From Saposhnikovia divaricata (taxonomy: Eukaryota > Streptophyta > Magnoliopsida > Apiales > Apiaceae): DNA of 64,000 bases. Every line of letters begins with the position of its first letter. The stretch's first letter is position 1. The notes under the pieces were generated by a model. That model ran no database searches. It worked only from the letters and a program-made list of their open reading frames with translations, and was not told the origin of the DNA. The translations under genes and the position numbers were made by a program. Shown here piece by piece: positions 59,882 to 64,000 of the stretch. The stretch lies in NCBI GenBank assembly GCA_036435485.1, contig CM071600.1, forward strand, positions 61,253,546-61,317,545. The letters are read 5' to 3'.

Positions 59882-62434
59882 TGTGTGCCGAAGAAGGGAG
59901 GTATGACAGTGGTTGCTAATGAGAAGAATGAGCTCATCCCTACACGTACCGTTACAGGGTGGAGAGTTTGCATGGACTATCGCAAGTTGAACAAAGCCAC
60001 GAGAAAAGACCACTTTCCTCTTCCGTTTGTGGATCAGATGTTAGACAGGTTGGCAGGCCACGAGTACTATTGTCTTCTAGATGGTTATTCTGGATATAAT
60101 CAGATTTGCATTGCACCTGAGGATCAAGAGAAGACTACATTCACATGTCCCTTTGGCACCTTTGCATTCAGACGAGTTCCGTTCGGACTGTGTGGCGCTC
60201 CAGCCACTTTTCAGAGGTGTATGATGGCTATCTTTTCAGACATGATTGGTATCAATGTGGAAGTTTTCATGGATGATTTCTCAGTGTTTGGTTCTTCGTA
60301 TGACGAGTGCTTGCATAATCTTGGTTTGGTTTTGAAGAGATGTGTGGAGACTAATCTGTTGTTGAATTGGGAAAAATGTCACTTTATGGTGCAAGAAGGA
60401 ATCATTCTTGGGCACAAGGTTTCTAGCAAAGGACTCGAGGTGGATAAAGCAAAAATTGACACTATTGAGAAGCTTCCTCCTCCTATCTCTGTTAGAGGAA
60501 TTCGCAGTTTTCTTGGTCATGCGGGTTTCTATCGCCGGTTCATAAAAGATTTTTCGAAGATCTCTAAACCCTTGTGCAATCTGTTGGAGAAAGATGTTCC
60601 TTTCAAATTTGATGAAGCTTGTCTTGAGGCTTTCGAGAGTTTGAAGAAGAAGTTGACTACTGCACCTGTTATTACTGCACCAGATTGGAGTGAGCCATTC
60701 GAGCTAATGTGTGATGCCAGTGACTATGCCGTTGGTGCTGTTCTTGGTCAGAGAAAGGAGAAAATATTTCATGTGGTTTACTATACTAGTAAAACCCTTA
60801 ATGATGCGCAATTGAACTACACCACCACGGAAAAAGAGCTTTTGGCTGTTGTTTATGCTTTTGAGAAGTTTCGAGCCTATTTACTTGGCACTAAAGTCAT
60901 TGTCTACACAGATCATGCGGCTATCAGATATTTGATGACAAAGAAGGATTCGAAGCCTAGGTTGATTCGATGGGTCTTATTGCTCCAGGAATTTGATGTG
61001 GAGATTAAAGACAGAAAAGGAACTGAAAACCAGGTGGCAGATCATCTTTCGAGGTTGGAAGACCATGGTAAAAATTCACAGGCTAAATCTCTTATTAATG
61101 AATCTTTTCCTGATGAGCAGCTTTTTGGGGTACATGTGGAAGAGCCATGGTTTGCAGATTTTGTGAACTATCTTGTCAGTGACATCATCCCTCCTGATTT
61201 ATCTTATGCTCAAAGGAAGAAGTTCTTACATGATGTGAAGTGGTACCGATGGGACGAGCCGTATTTGTTCAAACAGGGTGCTGACCAGATTATTCGACGT
61301 TGCATTCCTTATAGCGAGACTGAGAGTGTGTTGCGAGATTGCCATTCCACTGTTTATGGAGGTCATTATGGTGGAGAGAAGACAGTAGCTCATGTTCTTC
61401 AGGCAGGTTTCTTTTGGCCTACAGTATTTAAGGATGCTCATCAGTTCGTTTCGAGGTGTGATCGTTGTCAGCGAGTTGGTAATATTTCTAGGAGGAATGA
61501 GATGCCTCTTAATATGCTCCTTGAGGTAGAGATCTTTGATGTATGGGGTATTGATTTCATGGGACCCTTTGTTTCGTCTTGTAATAATCAGTACATCTTG
61601 CTAGCTGTGGACTACGTTTCTAAATGGGTTGAGGTGAAGGCCTTACCAACCAACGATGCTAAGGTGGTGCTGAACTTTCTTCATAAACAGGTCTTTACGC
61701 GTTTTGGAACTCCGCGGGCTATTATTAGTGATGAGGGGACTCACTTTTGTAATCGTCAATTCACTGCATTGTTGGCAAAGTATAGGGTGACACATCGTGT
61801 TGCTACAGCATATCATCCCCAAACAAACGGTCAAGCGGAGGTATTTAATCGTGAAATCAAGAGAATTCTGGAAAAGGTGGTGAATCCGTCGAGGAAGGAT
61901 TGGTCTTTGAAGTTAGATGAAGCTGTTTGGGCCTATAGAATAGCTTACAAAACACCTTTGGGAATGTCTCCGTATCAGTTAGTTTTTGGAAAAGCATGTC
62001 ATCTACCAGTGGAGTTGGAACATAAAGCTTTTTGGGCGATTAAGAAGTTGAATCTTGATATTAGAGCAGCTGGTGAGAAACGGTTACTGCAGTTAAATGA
62101 GTTAGAGGAGTTTCGATCTCAGGCTTACGAGAACCACAAGATATACAAGGAGAAGGTGAAGAGGTGGCATAATAAGAGGTTGATTCCTAAGGTCTTTGTG
62201 CCTGGTCAGTTGGTTTTGTTGTTTAATTCGCGCCTCAAGCTTTTTCCTGGGAAGCTTAAGTCAAGGTGGTCAGGACCGTTCACTGTTAAAACCGTATTTC
62301 CGCATGGAGCAGTTGAGATTTTTGAAAAGTCACCTGATTTGGCGTTCAAGGTGAATGGTCAGCGGTTGAAGCATTATTTTGTAGGTGATCCATTGGTTCG
62401 TGAAACAGATTCCATTGAATTGGCAGAAACGTAA
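59882..62434 (+). CDS. Athila RT, RNase H and integrase
   Basis: 850 codons open in the same frame as the upstream protease; the first ATG is absent until 59930 unless read-through occurs. RT: WRVCMDYRKLNKATRKDHFP, LLDGYSGYNQI, VPFGLCGAPATFQRCM and the catalytic FMDDFSVFG. RNase H: CDASDYAVGAVLGQ, YTTTEKELLAVV, VYTDHAAIRYL. Integrase: HSTVYGGHYGGEKT and CDRCQR (H-H-C-C zinc site), WGIDFMGPF, ISDEGTHFC, YHPQTNGQAEVFNRE (D-D-E), then GMSPYQLVFGKACHLPVELE and a C-terminal GPFTV region. It looks catalytically complete but is cut from the protease by the TAG at 59879. Confidence 0.93.
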   Translation, partial: CVPKKGGMTVVANEKNELIPTRTVTGWRVCMDYRKLNKATRKDHFPLPFVDQMLDRLAGHEYYCLLDGYSGYNQICIAPEDQEKTTFTCPFGTFAFRRVPFGLCGAPATFQRCMMAIFSDMIGINVEVFMDDFSVFGSSYDECLHNLGLVLKRCVETNLLLNWEKCHFMVQEGIILGHKVSSKGLEVDKAKIDTIEKLPPPISVRGIRSFLGHAGFYRRFIKDFSKISKPLCNLLEKDVPFKFDEACLEAFESLKKKLTTAPVITAPDWSEPFELMCDASDYAVGAVLGQRKEKIFHVVYYTSKTLNDAQLNYTTTEKELLAVVYAFEKFRAYLLGTKVIVYTDHAAIRYLMTKKDSKPRLIRWVLLLQEFDVEIKDRKGTENQVADHLSRLEDHGKNSQAKSLINESFPDEQLFGVHVEEPWFADFVNYLVSDIIPPDLSYAQRKKFLHDVKWYRWDEPYLFKQGADQIIRRCIPYSETESVLRDCHSTVYGGHYGGEKTVAHVLQAGFFWPTVFKDAHQFVSRCDRCQRVGNISRRNEMPLNMLLEVEIFDVWGIDFMGPFVSSCNNQYILLAVDYVSKWVEVKALPTNDAKVVLNFLHKQVFTRFGTPRAIISDEGTHFCNRQFTALLAKYRVTHRVATAYHPQTNGQAEVFNREIKRILEKVVNPSRKDWSLKLDEAVWAYRIAYKTPLGMSPYQLVFGKACHLPVELEHKAFWAIKKLNLDIRAAGEKRLLQLNELEEFRSQAYENHKIYKEKVKRWHNKRLIPKVFVPGQLVLLFNSRLKLFPGKLKSRWSGPFTVKTVFPHGAVEIFEKSPDLAFKVNGQRLKHYFVGDPLVRETDSIELAET

Positions 62435-62997
62435 CGATCGGGCAGCAAGTCAAGCTAATGACGTTAAACGAGCGCTTCGTGGGAGGCAACCCATGTGATT
62501 TTGGTATCATTGTTGTAATCAAAAAAAAAATGGGACAGCGCGATCGCGCTGTCTGGCAGTATATTTATAGCGCGGCCGCGCTACTTCGAATCCTGGAGTG
62601 CAGAAAAATTGGCAGGAACAAAATTTTGGCCCATAATCCGATTTCTAAACCCTAAACTCAGCCCAAATCTTCTCCTAATCCTTCTATAAATCCTTAATTT
62701 CGTGTTAATCAGTTACTACATCTAATCCTCATATTTTTACAAATCTCTCATATACATATACATACACACTTAAACCCTAACCCACCACTTTGGAGCTTCG
62801 GGATTTTTGTTCATTCATCGATTGGAGGCTAACTACGCAGTGCTACCTCTCCTACAGATTCGTTTTTGGGGTAATTTCTTGATTATTCTTGTTATTACGA
62901 ATTGTAGCTTGCGTATTTTGGGATATTTGTTGTTAGAGTGCGGTGGGTTGCTGTGGTTATTATTTGTATGTATTTTCTGCTTATTGGAGATTGTGTA
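62435..62997 (+). promoter_or_regulatory. Region between Athila pol and env-position ORF, promoter-like
   Basis: No ORF of note. It contains the Athila-typical block GCTAATGACGTTAAACGAGC and GGGAGGCAACCCA (62453-62493), two GC-rich palindromes (62537-62550, 62569-62582), two telo-box words (AAACCCTAAA at 62647-62656 and AAACCCTAA at 62772-62780) and TATAAAT at 62685-62691. Together these look like a small promoter and leader for the next ORF. Confidence 0.45.
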
Positions 62998-64000
62998 ATG
63001 GCTCCGAAAAGGACCCGTTTTGCTGGTGGTTCTAGTGGACATCATTCATCCGATTCTGATTCTAATACGGAGGGACCCGGGGAAAAGTTTGTTTCAGTGG
63101 AGGCCTGGGCGGAGTATAACAGGTTGATGTCTAAGACGGTAATCAAGGATAGGATGTTTTTAGCTGGTCCGTTGGATGGAGATCTTGTGGCGATGATTCA
63201 GTCGCGAGGTTGGGAGGCTATTTGTCAGTTGGCTATGGATATTCCGTTGGATATTGTTCGCGAGTTCTATGCGAATGCAAAGGCAGAACGGAATGGTTAT
63301 TCAGTGGTTAGGGGTATGACAGTTGACTATACACCGCCTGCCATCAGTCGGTTGCTTGCTTTGCCTGCCAGACCTGCAGGTGCTGAGGATTGGACTTTTA
63401 AGTCCAGGACAGAGGTAGATTTGGATGCTATTGTGACTAGGTTGTGTGTGCCAAGTACTGTGTGGAAGATGAAGCCAGGGAGTAATGAGCACTTGCATTT
63501 CCCTACTTCTGCGCTGAACAGGTATGCTAGAGCATGGAATTTGTTTATCTGTGCTAACTTGTTGCCTACCACACATCAGCACGAGGTTAATGTGGAGAGG
63601 GGTATTTTGCTGTGGGCGATTCTGAATGGTTTTTATATTGACATTGGTTACATGATTAGCCAAAATATCTTGAGGTTTTTGAGAGCGAGTACTACAGGGG
63701 GGATTCCATATGGTTCTGTGGTTACTAGTTTGTGTCTGACGGTTGGAGTGAGATGGGCTGAGGACGAGCCGATACAGTTGCCGAGTGGTGCTATTGATTC
63801 TGGGACTATTGCGAGGATGGTGGAGTGGCCGGGCGGCGTTCCACATCCTAGGGGTTTGGGTTATGAGATTGCTGGTGCTGTTCCCCCACCTCGGGTTCCC
63901 GAGGATATTCCTGTTGCCTCTCAGTACAGACGGCTGATGCGTCGCATGGATGCTATGTATGATTTTCAGAGCCTTTTTGCACAGGAGTTGACTCAGGCGC
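62998..64000 (+). CDS. Athila env-position ORF, open to window end
   Basis: ATG at 62998 opens 334 codons with no stop before the window edge. It starts MAPKRTRFAGGSSGHHSSDS, then acidic/serine-rich, then a domain with SVEAWAEYNRLMSKTVIKDR, VREFYANAKAERNGYSVVRG and TPPAISRLLALP. This resembles the conserved 'putative plant transposon protein' domain found in ORFs after Athila pol. RYARAWNLFICANLLPTTHQ and GILLWAILNGFYIDIG follow. I see no signal peptide in the part present, so the env label is positional. The large minus-strand ORF at 63301-63846 is its shadow. Confidence 0.8.
   Translation, partial: MAPKRTRFAGGSSGHHSSDSDSNTEGPGEKFVSVEAWAEYNRLMSKTVIKDRMFLAGPLDGDLVAMIQSRGWEAICQLAMDIPLDIVREFYANAKAERNGYSVVRGMTVDYTPPAISRLLALPARPAGAEDWTFKSRTEVDLDAIVTRLCVPSTVWKMKPGSNEHLHFPTSALNRYARAWNLFICANLLPTTHQHEVNVERGILLWAILNGFYIDIGYMISQNILRFLRASTTGGIPYGSVVTSLCLTVGVRWAEDEPIQLPSGAIDSGTIARMVEWPGGVPHPRGLGYEIAGAVPPPRVPEDIPVASQYRRLMRRMDAMYDFQSLFAQELTQA

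Larger units (their letters stand above)
55295..64000 (+). mobile_element. Athila-type Ty3/Gypsy element, 3' end beyond window
   Basis: 5' LTR, Asp-type PBS, gag, protease, RT-RNase H, integrase without a chromodomain, then a separate downstream ORF in the env position. This is the Athila plan, and the RT motif VFMDDFSVFG supports it. It is nested in the gag of a Tekay-like element. The presumed left TSD is AGGAG (55290-55294). Confidence 0.93.

Noticed and set aside
63301..63846. 181-codon minus-strand ORF at the right end
   Set aside because: Shadow of the plus-strand Athila env-position ORF; low complexity with no recognisable domain.

Overview
The window is plant nuclear DNA, from a eudicot. 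The evidence is a spliced plant-type ribosomal protein gene, plant LTR-retrotransposon lineages (SIRE-like and Ale-like Copia; TAT, Tekay and Athila Gypsy), plant MITEs and AT-rich intergenic DNA. The style of the retroelement proteins suggests an asterid, perhaps Apiaceae, but this is a weak inference. There is nothing bacterial, organellar or viral-genome-like.

Layout. 1-10056: a SIRE-like Copia element on the minus strand (5' LTR at 8782-10056, gag, pol, extra 3' ORF running off the left edge), broken by frameshifts and stops. 10057-13140: AT-rich DNA made of a degenerate repeat family, with a 481-bp Mutator-like MITE inserted at 12054-12534. 13160-15480: the one clear housekeeping gene, 60S ribosomal protein eL28 (RPL28), with TATA, CCAAT, telo-box, a 5'UTR intron and three coding exons. 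15860-17625: a CACGA-rich repeat and two tandem fold-back MITEs set in TA microsatellites. 17760-29496: a complete young TAT-type Gypsy element (739-bp LTRs differing at 6 sites, TSD AGTGT) with gag, protease, RT-RNase H and integrase on the plus strand. On the opposite strand it carries a separate gene that can be spliced into a 777-codon frame. 31543-33691: a decayed RPA1-like (single-strand DNA-binding) pseudogene. 36446-38287: a small secreted cysteine-rich peptide gene and its broken tandem copy. 39224-64000: a nest of retroelements. An Ale-like Copia fragment is cut by a minus-strand Tekay. That Tekay is cut by a plus-strand Tekay-like element, whose long LTR holds a solo LTR and whose gag is cut by a plus-strand Athila that runs off the right edge.

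How it fits together. Only RPL28 and the cysteine-rich peptide gene look like intact host genes. The TAT element is nearly intact and young. The Tekay and Athila pol frames are broken mostly by stop codons that are one C-to-T or G-to-A step from Gln, Trp or Arg codons, the pattern expected from deamination of methylated cytosines in silenced elements. The points most worth following up are the spliced antisense gene inside the TAT element, a short LTR ORF whose N-terminus resembles the histone H3 tail, the repeated palindromes in the Athila element, and the cysteine-rich peptide pair. Consensus comparisons are from memory of the families; no search was run.
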